A stretch of DNA of 64,000 nucleotides from Ralstonia sp. SET104 (GCF_003851545.1 NZ_BHVX01000001.1:186001-250000), one strand, 5' to 3'; shown: positions 52,973-62,773, numbered from the stretch's first letter. Made by a program: numbers and translations. The notes: a model not told the origin generated them from the letters alone.

Positions 52973-53416
52973 ATGAGCGACATGAACGACGTCAGGCCCG
53001 TGCTTGCCCCATTCCACCTTGCCTTTCCTGTACACGACCTTGCCGCCGCGCGCGCCTTCTACGGCGACATCCTTGGCTGCCCGGAAGGGCGCAGTTCGCC
53101 GGACTGGGTGGACTTCAATTTCTACGGCCACCAGATCGTGGCTCACCTCGCGCCGGACGAAATCGGCCATCGCAAGACCAGCGCCGTTGATGGCGACAAC
53201 GTGCCGGTGCGCCACTTTGGCGTGGTGCTTTCCATGGCCGAATGGGAAGCCGCCGCCGACAAGCTGCGCGCCGCCGGCATCGGCTTCATCATCGAGCCGC
53301 ACATCCGCTTCAAGGGCGAAGTGGGTGAGCAAGCCACCATGTTCTTCCTCGACCCGTCGGGCAACGCGATGGAGATAAAGGCGTTTGCCAACATGGCGTC
53401 GCTGTTTGCCAAGTAA
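52973..53416 (+). CDS. VOC family protein (glyoxalase/bleomycin-resistance fold)
   Basis: 147 residues with the two-module vicinal-oxygen-chelate fold. The first half has [22 protein letters not shown] with the metal-type His, the second has [19 protein letters not shown] and [15 protein letters not shown] with the Glu ligand. These enzymes use a metal to act on thiols, ring diols or antibiotics. The ATG at 52973 (MSDMNDVRP) is the likely start; the next ATG three codons on is possible. A LysR gene follows 50 bases downstream. Confidence 0.88.
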   Translation: MSDMNDVRPVLAPFHLAFPVHDLAAARAFYGDILGCPEGRSSPDWVDFNFYGHQIVAHLAPDEIGHRKTSAVDGDNVPVRHFGVVLSMAEWEAAADKLRAAGIGFIIEPHIRFKGEVGEQATMFFLDPSGNAMEIKAFANMASLFAK

Positions 53417-53466
53417 GACGGCGCGGCGCGCGTATCCTTGCGTCCTCGCTCTGATCCGCGCGCACC

Positions 53467-54345
53467 ATGCTTCGAGAACTCAAGACCTTCATCGCCGTCG
53501 CCCGGCACGGCACCTTTGCAGGCGCGGGCGAGCGCATCGGCCTCACGCAATCGGCGGTGAGCGCGCAGATCCAGCGGCTCGAAGAGTCGCTTGGCTTCCA
53601 GTTGTTCGACCGCACGGGCCGTTCGGCCACGCTCAACGCCGCCGGGCGCGATGCACTGGCACTGGCTGAGCACATCGTCACGCTGTACGACCGTCTGGGT
53701 GACCAGGCTGGCAGCAATGAGCAGCGTGGGCTCGTGCGCATCGGCGCGATTGCTTCGGTGCAGACGTCGTTTCTGGTGGATGCGCTGGTGCAGTTCCGCA
53801 CGGAATTCCCGCATTGCCGCGCACGCGTGTTGCCGGGCGTCTCGCTGGACTTGCTTGGTTTGGTGGATGCTGGCGAGATCGACGTGGCCGTGCTGATCCG
53901 CCCGCCATTTGCGGTGCCAGCCGATCTTGAATGGCGCACGCTCGTGGCCGAGCCTTTTGTTCTGCTTGTACCCGACAGCGTGCCCGGCAACGACTGGCGC
54001 ACGCTGCTGGTGCATCAACCGTTCATCCGCTACGACCGCCGCTCGTTTGGCGGCCGCCGTGTCGACCAGTTCCTGCGCGACCAGCACATCGCCACGCACG
54101 ACGTGATCGAACTCGACGAGCTGCAAGGCATGACGCAGCTCGTGGCGCGTGGGCAGGGCGTGGCGCTTGCCCCGCAGACCGCAGCGCAAGGCGCGTGGCC
54201 GCCCGGCACACGCGCCGTCAGCCTGGGTGACGACACCTTCTATCGCGAGATCGGCCTGATTGAGCGCCCGCGCCACAGCCGCCAGCCCATTGCCGGGCGC
54301 CTGGCCGATTGCATTGACGAAGCCGCACGAGCTGATCGCACCTGA
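53467..54345 (+). CDS. LysR family transcriptional regulator
   Basis: 292 residues. DNA-binding domain about 1-60 (GERIGLTQSAVSAQIQRLEESLG) and effector domain after 88. It follows the VOC gene and precedes modA; neither is an obvious target. Not ModE, which has a different (molbindin) C-terminus. Confidence 0.92.
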   Translation: MLRELKTFIAVARHGTFAGAGERIGLTQSAVSAQIQRLEESLGFQLFDRTGRSATLNAAGRDALALAEHIVTLYDRLGDQAGSNEQRGLVRIGAIASVQTSFLVDALVQFRTEFPHCRARVLPGVSLDLLGLVDAGEIDVAVLIRPPFAVPADLEWRTLVAEPFVLLVPDSVPGNDWRTLLVHQPFIRYDRRSFGGRRVDQFLRDQHIATHDVIELDELQGMTQLVARGQGVALAPQTAAQGAWPPGTRAVSLGDDTFYREIGLIERPRHSRQPIAGRLADCIDEAARADRT

Positions 54346-54397
54346 CGCCGCATGGCCCGAATGTGATATCCGGCATTCAGGTTGCGCGTTGACCAAG

Positions 54398-54421
54398 CGT
54401 TATATCGGCTCGTATATTACG
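54398..54421. promoter_or_regulatory. ModE-like inverted repeat upstream of modA
   Basis: CGTTATAT (54398-54405) and ATATTACG (54414-54421) form an inverted repeat with one mismatch, 33 bases before the modA start. It resembles the ModE box (CGTTATAT and inverse) that shuts modA off when molybdate is plentiful. Confidence 0.6.
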
Positions 54422-54453
54422 TGCGATCTTTTGACTATTTCTTCGGGTTTCTC

Positions 54454-55236
54454 ATGCAACGTTTCTCGCTTTGCACGCATGTGCGTGCCATTGGTCTGGT
54501 CGCTGTGCTGTCGCTGGGTCTGGCTGTGCCCGCGCATGCCGCCGATCTGGTCGTCTCGGCCGCGGCCAGCTTGACGAACGCCTTCAAGACGATTGCACAG
54601 CAATACGAAGCGCAGCATCCAGACACCAAAGTCGTGCTGAATTTCGGCGCGTCGGACGTGCTGATGCAGCAGATCGCGCGCGGCGCCCCGGCTGACGTGT
54701 TTGCCTCCGCCGATCAGGAAGCGATGAACAAGGCCGTGGACGATAAGGCCATCAAGGCCGATACGCGCAAGGATTTTGTGGCCAACCAGCTCGTACTGAT
54801 CGTGCCAGCCATGACGGCGGCAGGCACGGTGCCCGTGCATGCGTTGAGTGACCTGACCAAGCCCGAGGTCAAGCGCGTGGCGATCGGCAATCCGGCGTCG
54901 GTGCCGGTGGGCCGCTATGCCAAGCGCGCGCTGGAAGCGGCCAAGCTGTGGGAACCGGTGCAGGCCAAGGCCGTGTTGGCGCAGAACGTGCGCCAGGCGC
55001 TGGACTATGTGTCGCGCGGCGAAGTCGACGCCGGTCTGGTGTTCTCCACCGATGCCGCCATTGCCGCCGACAAGGTAAAGGTGGCGAGCCCCGTGCCGCT
55101 GAATGTGCCGCTCACTTACCCGATCGCCGTGACGTCTGGCACGAAGCAGCCGCAGCAAGCGGCCGATTTCGTGGCGTATGTGCTGTCACCGGCGGGCCAG
55201 GCGGTGCTGGCCAAGTACGGATTCCTGAAACCGTAA
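54454..55236 (+). CDS. modA: Molybdate-binding periplasmic protein ModA
   Basis: 260 residues with a signal peptide (about 1-29, ending AHAA). The mature start DLVVSAAASLTNAF contains the Ser pair that holds molybdate, and GASDVLMQQIARGAPADVFASAD and the GNPASVPVGRYA loop are typical of ModA. No modB or modC follows: the next gene is on the other strand with its stop codon directly against the modA stop, so this is an orphan binding protein using a transporter encoded elsewhere, or a paralogue. The ATG at 54454 was chosen because it starts the signal peptide. Confidence 0.92.
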   Translation: MQRFSLCTHVRAIGLVAVLSLGLAVPAHAADLVVSAAASLTNAFKTIAQQYEAQHPDTKVVLNFGASDVLMQQIARGAPADVFASADQEAMNKAVDDKAIKADTRKDFVANQLVLIVPAMTAAGTVPVHALSDLTKPEVKRVAIGNPASVPVGRYAKRALEAAKLWEPVQAKAVLAQNVRQALDYVSRGEVDAGLVFSTDAAIAADKVKVASPVPLNVPLTYPIAVTSGTKQPQQAADFVAYVLSPAGQAVLAKYGFLKP

Positions 55237-56535
55237 TTACGCAGTCGCTGGCTGACCCGCGCGCTCGGCATCCTGCTTGGGCGTGCGGTGAATGCGCAGC
55301 ACCAGGAAGGCGCCCGCCACGCACAGCCCGCCCGAAATCATCGAAGCGAGCGTGTAGTTGCCCAGCGAGGCGCGCATCATGCCCGCGCCGAGCGTGGCAA
55401 ATGCCGCGCCCAACTGGTGCCCGGCAACGATCCAGCCGAACACGATGGGCGCTGCGGCCTTGCCGAACACATCGTTGGTCAGGCGCACGGTGGGCGGCAC
55501 GGTGGCGATCCAATCCAGCCCATAGAAGAGCGCGAATACCGGCAGGCCGAAGAACTCGAAGCCGAACGCGTACGGCAGATAGATCAGCGACAACCCGCGC
55601 AGGCCGTAGTACCAGAACAGCAGCACGCGGCTGTTGTAGCGGTCGGACAGCCAGCCCGAGAGCGTAGTCCCCACCAGATCGAAGATCCCCATGACAGCCA
55701 GCAGGCTGGCGCCCTTGACCTCGGTCAGGCCGTGGTCTGCACACATGGCGATGAAGTGCGTGCCGATGTAGCCGTTGGTGCTGGCGCCGCAGATGAAGAA
55801 GCTGAAAAAGAGCAGCCAGAAATCGCGCTTGCGTGCTGCCTGCACGAGCGTGTTCATGGCCAGCACGATGGGGTTGGCGCGCGGGCCTTGGGCCACTTCC
55901 GGAGCATCGGCGGGCTCGCCGTAGGTGCGCAGGCCCACGCTCTTGGGCGATTCCGGCAGCAGCATCGCCACGATCGGCAGCAGCAGCGCGAGCGCGCCGG
56001 CTACGATCAACACCACCGGGCGCCAGCCGTAATGTTCAACCACGGCGGCCATCATCGGCAGGAAGACGAGCTGGCCTGTGGCCGAGCTGGCTGTCAGGAT
56101 GCCCATCGCCAGCCCGCGGTGCGTGGTGAACCAGCGGTTGACCACCGTGGCGCCCAGCGTGATGGCAGCCACACCCGTGCCGCCACCCACCATCACGCCC
56201 CACAGCAGCACCATCTGCCACGGCTGGCGCATCATCGCTGACAGCGCGGTGCCCGAAATCAGCACCACCAGCGCAACCAGCACCGTCCGGCGGATGCCGA
56301 AGTACTGCATCGACGCCGCTGCAAATGGCCCGGTCAGCCCGTACAACGCAATACCGATTGAGATGGCCAGCGAGATCGTGCCGCGGCTCCAGCCAAACTC
56401 CTGCTCGAGCGGCAGCATCATCACACTGGGTGTGGCGCGCGTGCCGGCCGCGCACAGCAGGATCAGGAACACCACGGCCAGCGCTATCCAGCTGTAGTGA
56501 AAACGTGGGGCGATGAGTCGGGCAAGTCGCTGCAT
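55237..56535 (-). CDS. MFS transporter (oxalate/monocarboxylate-type)
   Basis: 432-residue 12-helix carrier of the OFA/MCT-like major facilitator branch (GTRATPSVMMLPLEQEFGWSR in helix 1 and its loop; GGGTGVAAITLGATVVNRWF; SGWLSDRYNSR in the second half). This branch moves small organic acids. I chose the ATG at 56535 (MQRLARL); a frame 13 codons longer also exists. Divergent from a TetR gene with a GTTACCG operator between them, so it is probably the TetR target. Its stop abuts that of modA. Confidence 0.9.
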   Translation of the reverse strand: MQRLARLIAPRFHYSWIALAVVFLILLCAAGTRATPSVMMLPLEQEFGWSRGTISLAISIGIALYGLTGPFAAASMQYFGIRRTVLVALVVLISGTALSAMMRQPWQMVLLWGVMVGGGTGVAAITLGATVVNRWFTTHRGLAMGILTASSATGQLVFLPMMAAVVEHYGWRPVVLIVAGALALLLPIVAMLLPESPKSVGLRTYGEPADAPEVAQGPRANPIVLAMNTLVQAARKRDFWLLFFSFFICGASTNGYIGTHFIAMCADHGLTEVKGASLLAVMGIFDLVGTTLSGWLSDRYNSRVLLFWYYGLRGLSLIYLPYAFGFEFFGLPVFALFYGLDWIATVPPTVRLTNDVFGKAAAPIVFGWIVAGHQLGAAFATLGAGMMRASLGNYTLASMISGGLCVAGAFLVLRIHRTPKQDAERAGQPATA

Positions 56536-56576
56536 TGGGAGCGTCCGATTTTTGTTGGGGCGACAATATGGCATTC

Positions 56577-56626
56577 GTTACCGGTCGGTAACAACGTGGT
56601 TGCGATAGTAAGTACTGATCGGTAAC
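56577..56626. promoter_or_regulatory. TetR operator boxes between MFS and tetR genes
   Basis: GTTACCG-GT-CGGTAAC (56577-56592) is a perfect inverted repeat; TACTGATCGGTAAC (56613-56626) is a second, less exact copy 36 bases on. Both lie in the 164-base divergent region. Confidence 0.65.
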
Positions 56627-56699
56627 ATGTCAAGTCGCATTCGAATGACATCGGCGTGGCTGGGGGTTTGTGACCCGCCGCGCTTGCAGGAGCACCATC

Positions 56700-57350
56700 A
56701 TGGCCACGCCCAACCGTCGCGGACCTCGCGCGCTTTCCACCGTTGATCAATCCAAGCCGACGCCGCGTCGCATCAGCGGCGAGGATGCACACGCCAGCCT
56801 GCTCGAAGCGGCGCGTCAACTGTTTTACTACGAAGGCGTGCGGGCTGTGGGCGTCGAGGCCGTGGTGGAGCGTGCCGGTGTTAACAAGATGAGCCTGTAT
56901 CGCCAGTTCAAATCGAAGGATGACCTCGTCATCGCGTACCTGGAGCGCTCCGACGAGAGCTTCTGGGGTTACTTCAATGCGAGCATGGCCAAGCATCCGG
57001 ACGACGCGCGCGCACAACTGTTGCAGTTCTTTATCGATGTATCTGAACGCGCGTCGCGCCCCGGTTATCGGGGCTGCCCGTTCGTGAATGCGGCGGCGGA
57101 ATTTCCGGACCTGACGCATCCGGCGCGACAGTTTGTTCAGCGCAACAAGGCGCTGTTGCTCACGCGCCTGCGTGATCGCGCCCAAGCCGCTGGGGCGGCT
57201 GATCCGGATACGCTGGCCGACGATCTGGCCTTCCTGATCGAAGGCGCCTATACCGCCAGCCAGACGTTCGGTACCGATGCGCCACGCCTGATCAAGAGCC
57301 TGCCGCGCACCGCGCGCGTGTTGCTGGACGCTGCCATTCCCGCGCCCTGA
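56700..57350 (+). CDS. TetR family transcriptional regulator
   Basis: 216 residues, DNA-binding domain about 27-75 (ARQLFYYEGVRAVGVEAVVERAGVNKMSLYRQFKSK). The C-terminal part has the CPFVNAAAEFPD segment seen in the YxaF/LmrA-like branch, which often senses aromatic or electrophilic compounds and controls a divergent transporter or reductase. AGGAG precedes the ATG. Likely represses the divergent MFS gene and itself. Confidence 0.92.
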   Translation: MATPNRRGPRALSTVDQSKPTPRRISGEDAHASLLEAARQLFYYEGVRAVGVEAVVERAGVNKMSLYRQFKSKDDLVIAYLERSDESFWGYFNASMAKHPDDARAQLLQFFIDVSERASRPGYRGCPFVNAAAEFPDLTHPARQFVQRNKALLLTRLRDRAQAAGAADPDTLADDLAFLIEGAYTASQTFGTDAPRLIKSLPRTARVLLDAAIPAP

Positions 57351-57411
57351 TTGGCGCAGCATTTGCTGAAGGTTCGTCACCGCTTGTTGTCGCAGCCGCG
57401 CCACGCTGGAA

Positions 57412-58452
57412 ATGGTCAAGCCGGTTGCACACGATGCCGCTACACTCGCTGGCATTGTTGCTTCGGCTGCTCCCGCCCCGATGACGCCCACCCAAGCTCC
57501 GCTGTCTCCCATTCGCCCGACGCAAGCCGCGCCGGCGCAGCCGCTGTCGTTGCCGGTGGCACTGTCGCAGGCGCAACGTGCGCTTGATCGCATCGTGCTC
57601 GGCAAGCCATTGCAGATCCGCCTGGCGCTGGCGTGTTTGCTGGCGCGCGGGCACCTGCTGCTGGAGGATTTGCCGGGCGTGGGCAAGACCACGCTCGCGC
57701 ACGCGCTGGCCCGCACGCTCGGGCTGCAATATCAGCGTGTGCAGTTCACGAGCGACTTGCTGCCGACCGATCTCATCGGCGTGTCGATCTACGTAAAAGA
57801 GAAAGGCGCGTTCGAATTTCACCCCGGCCCGCTGTTCGCGCAGGTGGTGCTGGCCGATGAAATCAACCGCGCCACGCCCAAGGCGCAGAGCGCGCTGCTC
57901 GAAGCGATGGCCGAAGGGCAGGTGACGCATGACGGCGCGACGTATCCGCTGCCCGAGCCGTTCTTCGTGATTGCCACGCAGAACCCGCTGAACCAGATTG
58001 GCACGCATCCGCTGCCGGAGTCGCAGTTGGATCGCTTCACGATGCGGCTGTCGCTGGGGTATCCCGATCAAAGCTCCGAACGTGCGCTGTATCTCGGTGG
58101 CGGTGCGCCGCAGGACATCGAGGCGGTGCTGACCGCTGCGCAAGTCGTTGCCTTGCAGGCGGCTGCCGACGCCGTGCATGTGGCGCCCGCGTTGGTCGAC
58201 TACGTGCTCGCGCTGGTGAATGCCACGCGCACCGATGCCCAGGTGCAGATGGGTTTGTCGCCGCGTGCCGGGCTGGCGTTGCTGGCGGCCGCGCGTGCCT
58301 GGGCGCTGATCGATGGCCGCGATGCCGTACTGCCTGAAGACGTGCAAGCCGTGTTCAAGGCCGTGGCAGCACACAGGCTGCTACCGACGGGCGGCACACT
58401 GTCGGCCACCGCGCTGGCGCAGCGGCTGCTCGATACGGTTGCCATTCCCTGA
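57412..58452 (+). CDS. MoxR family AAA+ ATPase
   Basis: 346 residues. Walker A GVGKTT about 92-97 and Walker B VVLADEINR about 146-154, sensor 1 in FFVIATQNP. MoxR ATPases act as chaperones that mature partner proteins; genes for a DUF58 protein and a membrane transglutaminase follow, the usual trio. The first 55 residues are Ala/Pro-rich; an ATG at 57481 would remove 23 of them, and neither start has a clear ribosome site. Confidence 0.92.
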   Translation: MVKPVAHDAATLAGIVASAAPAPMTPTQAPLSPIRPTQAAPAQPLSLPVALSQAQRALDRIVLGKPLQIRLALACLLARGHLLLEDLPGVGKTTLAHALARTLGLQYQRVQFTSDLLPTDLIGVSIYVKEKGAFEFHPGPLFAQVVLADEINRATPKAQSALLEAMAEGQVTHDGATYPLPEPFFVIATQNPLNQIGTHPLPESQLDRFTMRLSLGYPDQSSERALYLGGGAPQDIEAVLTAAQVVALQAAADAVHVAPALVDYVLALVNATRTDAQVQMGLSPRAGLALLAAARAWALIDGRDAVLPEDVQAVFKAVAAHRLLPTGGTLSATALAQRLLDTVAIP

Positions 58453-58467
58453 TCCGCACATAGCGCC

Positions 58468-59544
58468 ATGGCGCGTTTCACATCTCTGCTGGCCGCAGCG
58501 TTGCGCGCACTCGGTGCGGTGTTGGCGATGCTGCCCGGTATCCGTTTCGTGCTGGCACGCGTACAGCGCTTCTTGCAGCGGCCACGCACGCCGCGCGAAG
58601 GCCGCATCCGCCTGGATCGCAATCACGTCTACATTCTGCCCACCGCGGCCGGCGCCGGTTTTGCGCTGCTGCTGATGGTGATGCTGCTTACCTCGCTCAA
58701 CTACAACGTGAGCCTGGGCTTTCTGCTGACTTTTGTGCTGGCCGGTGTGGCGGCCGCGACTATGTGGCAGACGCATCGCAACCTGGTCGATCTGGAAGTG
58801 CGCGGCGCAGCGGGCGATGCAGTCTTTGCCGGGCACGCGCTGAATGTGAGCGTGGCGCTGGCCAATGTCACGCCGTGGGCACGTGTGGGTGTGGATGTGA
58901 GCGCAAAACAGGCCGCCGCGGTGGAAACATCGCTCGATGCGCAGGACGCCATCGTGGCCGCGTTGTCTTTCGCAGATCAGCCGCGTGGCTGGTTCAGGTT
59001 GCCGCGCCTGACGGTGTCGACGCGTTTTCCGCTCGGCCTGTTTCGCGCGTGGAGTTATGCCGATGCACCGCTCACGCTGTTGGTCTATCCCGCGCCGGAA
59101 CCTGCTGCACCACCACTGCCCGCCAGCTTTGCCCCCGACCCTGGCGAGGAAGACGACACGCGCGCCGCCCGCACTCACGTCGAAGAAGCCGCAGACCAAT
59201 TGCGCACCTACCGCCCCGGCGACGCTCTGCGCAGCATTGCCTGGAAGCACAGCGCGCGGCTCGACACCTGGATGAGCCGCACCGGCCAGCAGGTGCGCCA
59301 CGCACAATGCGTGCTCGCGTGGGATGCGCTGCCGCCGTCAATGCATGTTGAGCAACGCCTGTCGCGCCTGTGCGCCTGGGTGCTGGCCGCCGAGCAATCT
59401 TCCGCTGGCGATGAACCGGAATACACCTTGAGCCTGCCGGGCGTGCTGATTGGGCCGGCGCGCGGGCCTGCGCATCGTGATGCCTGCCTGCGCGCGCTGG
59501 CGCTGTGGGGTAAGCCCGCGATGCCGCAAGAGAGGGCAGCATGA
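58468..59544 (+). CDS. DUF58 domain membrane protein
   Basis: 358 residues with two membrane helices near the N-terminus (about 55-95, ALLLMVMLLTSLNYNVSLGF) and a soluble DUF58 domain containing the family signature YRPGDALRSIAWKHSAR. DUF58 has a VWA-like fold and works with MoxR. It lies 15 bases after the MoxR gene and 40 bases before the transglutaminase gene. Confidence 0.9.
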   Translation: MARFTSLLAAALRALGAVLAMLPGIRFVLARVQRFLQRPRTPREGRIRLDRNHVYILPTAAGAGFALLLMVMLLTSLNYNVSLGFLLTFVLAGVAAATMWQTHRNLVDLEVRGAAGDAVFAGHALNVSVALANVTPWARVGVDVSAKQAAAVETSLDAQDAIVAALSFADQPRGWFRLPRLTVSTRFPLGLFRAWSYADAPLTLLVYPAPEPAAPPLPASFAPDPGEEDDTRAARTHVEEAADQLRTYRPGDALRSIAWKHSARLDTWMSRTGQQVRHAQCVLAWDALPPSMHVEQRLSRLCAWVLAAEQSSAGDEPEYTLSLPGVLIGPARGPAHRDACLRALALWGKPAMPQERAA

Positions 59545-59584
59545 GCAGTAACCAAGGGCCTCATATCGGTAGGGAGGTGGCCGC

Positions 59585-61618
59585 ATGAGCACCGCCACCA
59601 TCGGCACTGAAGCCGCGGCATTCGGTTCCGCCCGCGCGCTCACACATCGTGAACACGGCTGGCTGATCGCGCAGCTTGCGGTTGTGCTCGTACCGCTGCT
59701 GCGCGCGCTGCCGTTGGTGACCTGCGCCGTGTTCGGCGTGCTGCTGCTCTGGCGCGCGTTGTTGTGGGTGCGGCGTGCGCCGTTGCCGGGCAAGTGGGTG
59801 TTGGGGCTGACCGGCGTGGCGACGCTTGTCATCACGCTGGCACTGGCCATGCGCACCGGCGGGAACATCGGGCGGGACTTGTCGGTGGCGTTGTTGGGCG
59901 CGTTTCTCGTGCTCAAGCTGATGGAATCGCACACGGTGCGCAACGGCATTCTCGTGACGCAACTGTGCTGTTTCCTGCTGCTCTCGCAGGTGCTGTTTGA
60001 CCAGCCACCCTGGCTGGCCGCCACCATGCTGGCGACCGTGGCGCTGTTGTTGCACAACTGGCTGTTGCTGCTGCATCCGCAGGCGCGCATGCGTGTGTCG
60101 CCCATGCGTGTGCTCGCGCGGCTTGCCCTGATGGGCTTGCCGTGCGCGGCCGTGCTGTTCCTGCTGTTTCCTCGGTTGGATCATCCGCTGTGGCGCCTGC
60201 CGCAAACCGCCGACACCGCCGTCAGCGGCCTGTCTGATCGCATGGCGCCAGGCTCCGTCGGCCAGTTGATCCTGTCGGACGATCTTGCCTTTCGCGTCGA
60301 CTTTGCCGGTGCGCCACCGCCGCTCGATACGCTCTATTGGCGTGGCATGGTGTTGTGGCGCTTCGACGGCCAGGCGTGGACAGCCGCGTCGATGCGGCAG
60401 CGTCCCGCATCCGAAAGCGTACCCAATTCTGCGGACGCAATCAGCGGCGCGCCCGGCGGGATCGACTACAACATCACGCTGGAACCGACGCGTCAGCGCT
60501 GGTTGTTTGCGCTCGATCGCGGCCAGTCGATCGAGGCGCGCGATGGCACGGGCCGCAGCATCGACGGCGAATTCATCAGCACCCAACCGCTCGACCAGCG
60601 CGTGCGCTATCACGCGCGATCACGGTTGCCGCAGCGCAATCGCGCGGATGATGCACGCCCGCTCGATCCGCTCACGCACCAGATGGCACTTGCGTTGCCG
60701 CCGGGCAACCCGCAGGCGCGTGCACTGGCGGCGCAGTGGGCAGAACTGCCGCCCGCCGAACGCGTATCTGCTGCACTCAAGCTGTTTGGCCGCGCGCCGT
60801 TTGCCTACACGCTTGCGCCCGAGCCGCTGCAGGATCAGCAGATCGACGATTTCCTCTTCCGCACGCACCGCGGTTTCTGCGAGCACTACGCGGGCAGCTT
60901 CGTTTTCTTGATGCGAGCGGCGGGTGTGCCGGCGCGCGTGGTGGTGGGCTATCTGGGCGGCGAGGTGAACGCGGTGAGCGGCGACATCATCGTGCGCCAG
61001 TCCGATGCGCACGCGTGGGCCGAGGTGTGGCTCGATGGGCGCGGCTGGGTGCGTGTGGACCCGACCGCCGCGGTCGCGCCGCAGCGCGTGGAGCGCGGCC
61101 TGGCCGCCGCCGTGCCCGCCAGCGAATTCCGCTCGCGCCGTGCAGAAGAACCCCGCTGGTTGCGCAGCGTGCGCTGGGGCCTCGATGGCCTCATCAGCGG
61201 CTGGAACAGTTGGGTGCTCGGCTATGACCGCAGCCGCCAGGCGCGCCTGTTCGCGTGGCTGGGGTTGGATGCGGCGGACCCGCGCGCCGTGCTGTGGGGG
61301 GTGTCGGGCCTGTTCCTGCTGGCTGCGCTGCCGCTCTTGTGGCAGCAGCGCAAGCCCAAGCCCGACCCGGTGCAAGCCCAGTGGCAGCGCTTGTGCGATC
61401 GCCTGGCGCGGCATGGTTGCACGCGCGGCCCGGCAGAAGGCCCGATAGCCTACGCTGAACGCGCCGCCGCGCAGTTTCCACAGGCCGCGCAGGCGCTACG
61501 TCATGCTGCCGCTGGCTACGTCGCCCTGCGCTACGGCCGTGACGATGGCGATACCCAAGCACGTGCCCAGCGGTTGACGCAATGGCGCGAAGCCCTCGCG
61601 CAAGTCCGCCTGGGCTAG
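59585..61618 (+). CDS. TgpA-type transmembrane transglutaminase
   Basis: 677 residues. Five or six N-terminal helices (DUF3488, about 25-195), periplasmic transglutaminase-like domain, a last helix (about 565-590) and a cytoplasmic DUF4129-type tail. The catalytic triad is Cys432 (GFCEHYAG), His476 (SDAHAWAEVW) and Asp492 (VRVDPT). In Pseudomonas aeruginosa the homologue TgpA is essential. Third gene of the MoxR-DUF58-TgpA cluster. The ATG at 59585 has GGGAGG upstream. Confidence 0.93.
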   Translation: MSTATIGTEAAAFGSARALTHREHGWLIAQLAVVLVPLLRALPLVTCAVFGVLLLWRALLWVRRAPLPGKWVLGLTGVATLVITLALAMRTGGNIGRDLSVALLGAFLVLKLMESHTVRNGILVTQLCCFLLLSQVLFDQPPWLAATMLATVALLLHNWLLLLHPQARMRVSPMRVLARLALMGLPCAAVLFLLFPRLDHPLWRLPQTADTAVSGLSDRMAPGSVGQLILSDDLAFRVDFAGAPPPLDTLYWRGMVLWRFDGQAWTAASMRQRPASESVPNSADAISGAPGGIDYNITLEPTRQRWLFALDRGQSIEARDGTGRSIDGEFISTQPLDQRVRYHARSRLPQRNRADDARPLDPLTHQMALALPPGNPQARALAAQWAELPPAERVSAALKLFGRAPFAYTLAPEPLQDQQIDDFLFRTHRGFCEHYAGSFVFLMRAAGVPARVVVGYLGGEVNAVSGDIIVRQSDAHAWAEVWLDGRGWVRVDPTAAVAPQRVERGLAAAVPASEFRSRRAEEPRWLRSVRWGLDGLISGWNSWVLGYDRSRQARLFAWLGLDAADPRAVLWGVSGLFLLAALPLLWQQRKPKPDPVQAQWQRLCDRLARHGCTRGPAEGPIAYAERAAAQFPQAAQALRHAAAGYVALRYGRDDGDTQARAQRLTQWREALAQVRLG

Positions 61619-62001
61619 TGCGGGCAAGCTGTTGATCGGCTTAGAAAACGTGTCCCAAATGCGGGTGCACACGCGCTTCATCGAGCGTGCCAGTCATTCA
61701 CCTGTGATGGAATATTTTCCGATCCGGCGCTTAAATATTTCAGATAGATAACTCGGGTGGTGCAATAACTGCACGCAGCTTCCCGATAACAGAAAACCGG
61801 TGCGACACAGTTACGCAGGCGTGCGCGTTATCGGTGCATATCCGACCGGCTTTTGAGGCGAGTGCCTTTTTGGCACAGCGGGAACCTTTCTCATACGATG
61901 GGTTTCGTAGCGTTTCCGCTGCACTGCAACGTTGCCGAGAACACCCACCCAACGGGGGTTTCGGCCTGCAGCGGTTTCGCAGATTTGCAGGAGCCATACC
62001 A
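61619..62001. other. Promoter region of the carbonic anhydrase gene
   Basis: 383 bases without a convincing gene, AT-richer in the first half. A possible sigma70 promoter is TTGGCA (61870-61875), 18-base spacer, TACGAT (61894-61899). A small GTGCC-TTTTT-GGCAC hairpin overlaps its left end. Confidence 0.4.
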
Positions 62002-62646
62002 ATGCATCGACCGAAACGCATGCTTGTCGAGAATATCGTGTGGGCGCACGAAATTGCCGCGCGCGACCCCGGATTTTTTTCACGTTTGGCACAGGGCCAA
62101 CAACCCCAGGTGTTATGGATTGGCTGCGCAGATAGCCGTGTGCCCGCCGAAACCATTACCCATTCCAACCCGGGCGATTTATTCGTCCATCGCAATATCG
62201 CCAATCTGGTGTGCCTGGCCGATGACAACACGATGAGCGTGCTGGAGTATGCCGTGCGCGTGCTCAAGGTCGCGCATGTGATCGTGTGCGGGCATGACGG
62301 CTGCGGCGGGGTGCGCGCTTCATTGCTGCCGCCGCCCGATGGGTTGCCGCATGTGGCGCGCCGCATTGCGCCGCTGTGCGCACTGGCAGGCCACCACCGC
62401 GCAGAACTCGATGCCATGCCCGATCTGGGTGCGCGCGTGAACCGCTTGGCTGAACTCAACGTGCTCGAGCAGGTGCGCTGCTTGCGTGAGAGCCCCATCG
62501 TGCGCCAAGCAGAGCCGCCGCCGCGCGTGCACGGCTGGATCTTCGGTCTGACCGACGGGCGCATCCGTGTGCTGGCGTCGGGCGGCCCCGATGCTGAACA
62601 CGCTACCTGCGGCGACATCCTGATGCCCACCGAGGCCATCGCCTGA
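62002..62646 (+). CDS. can: Beta-class carbonic anhydrase
   Basis: 214-residue zinc enzyme that interconverts CO2 and bicarbonate. The zinc ligands are Cys42 (GCADSR), His98 and Cys101 (CGHDGCGG); Asp44 and Arg46 form the dyad that controls the active site. The length and N-terminus match the Can/CynT2 type. The ATG at 62002 follows AGGAG by 8 bases; a longer open frame upstream is not family-like. A SulP transporter follows 127 bases downstream, a pairing that suggests bicarbonate uptake or pH balance. Confidence 0.93.
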   Translation: MHRPKRMLVENIVWAHEIAARDPGFFSRLAQGQQPQVLWIGCADSRVPAETITHSNPGDLFVHRNIANLVCLADDNTMSVLEYAVRVLKVAHVIVCGHDGCGGVRASLLPPPDGLPHVARRIAPLCALAGHHRAELDAMPDLGARVNRLAELNVLEQVRCLRESPIVRQAEPPPRVHGWIFGLTDGRIRVLASGGPDAEHATCGDILMPTEAIA

Positions 62647-62773
62647 CCGCTTGGCGTCGCCGTTTGCGGCGGCCTCTTTTCCCCAACGTTTTCTCTCCTC
62701 ACGCATGCCGGCGGTGCCCCCGCCCGCAGGCAGGCGTCTCGCGCGTGCGCAGTTCTACAACACTGACAAGACC

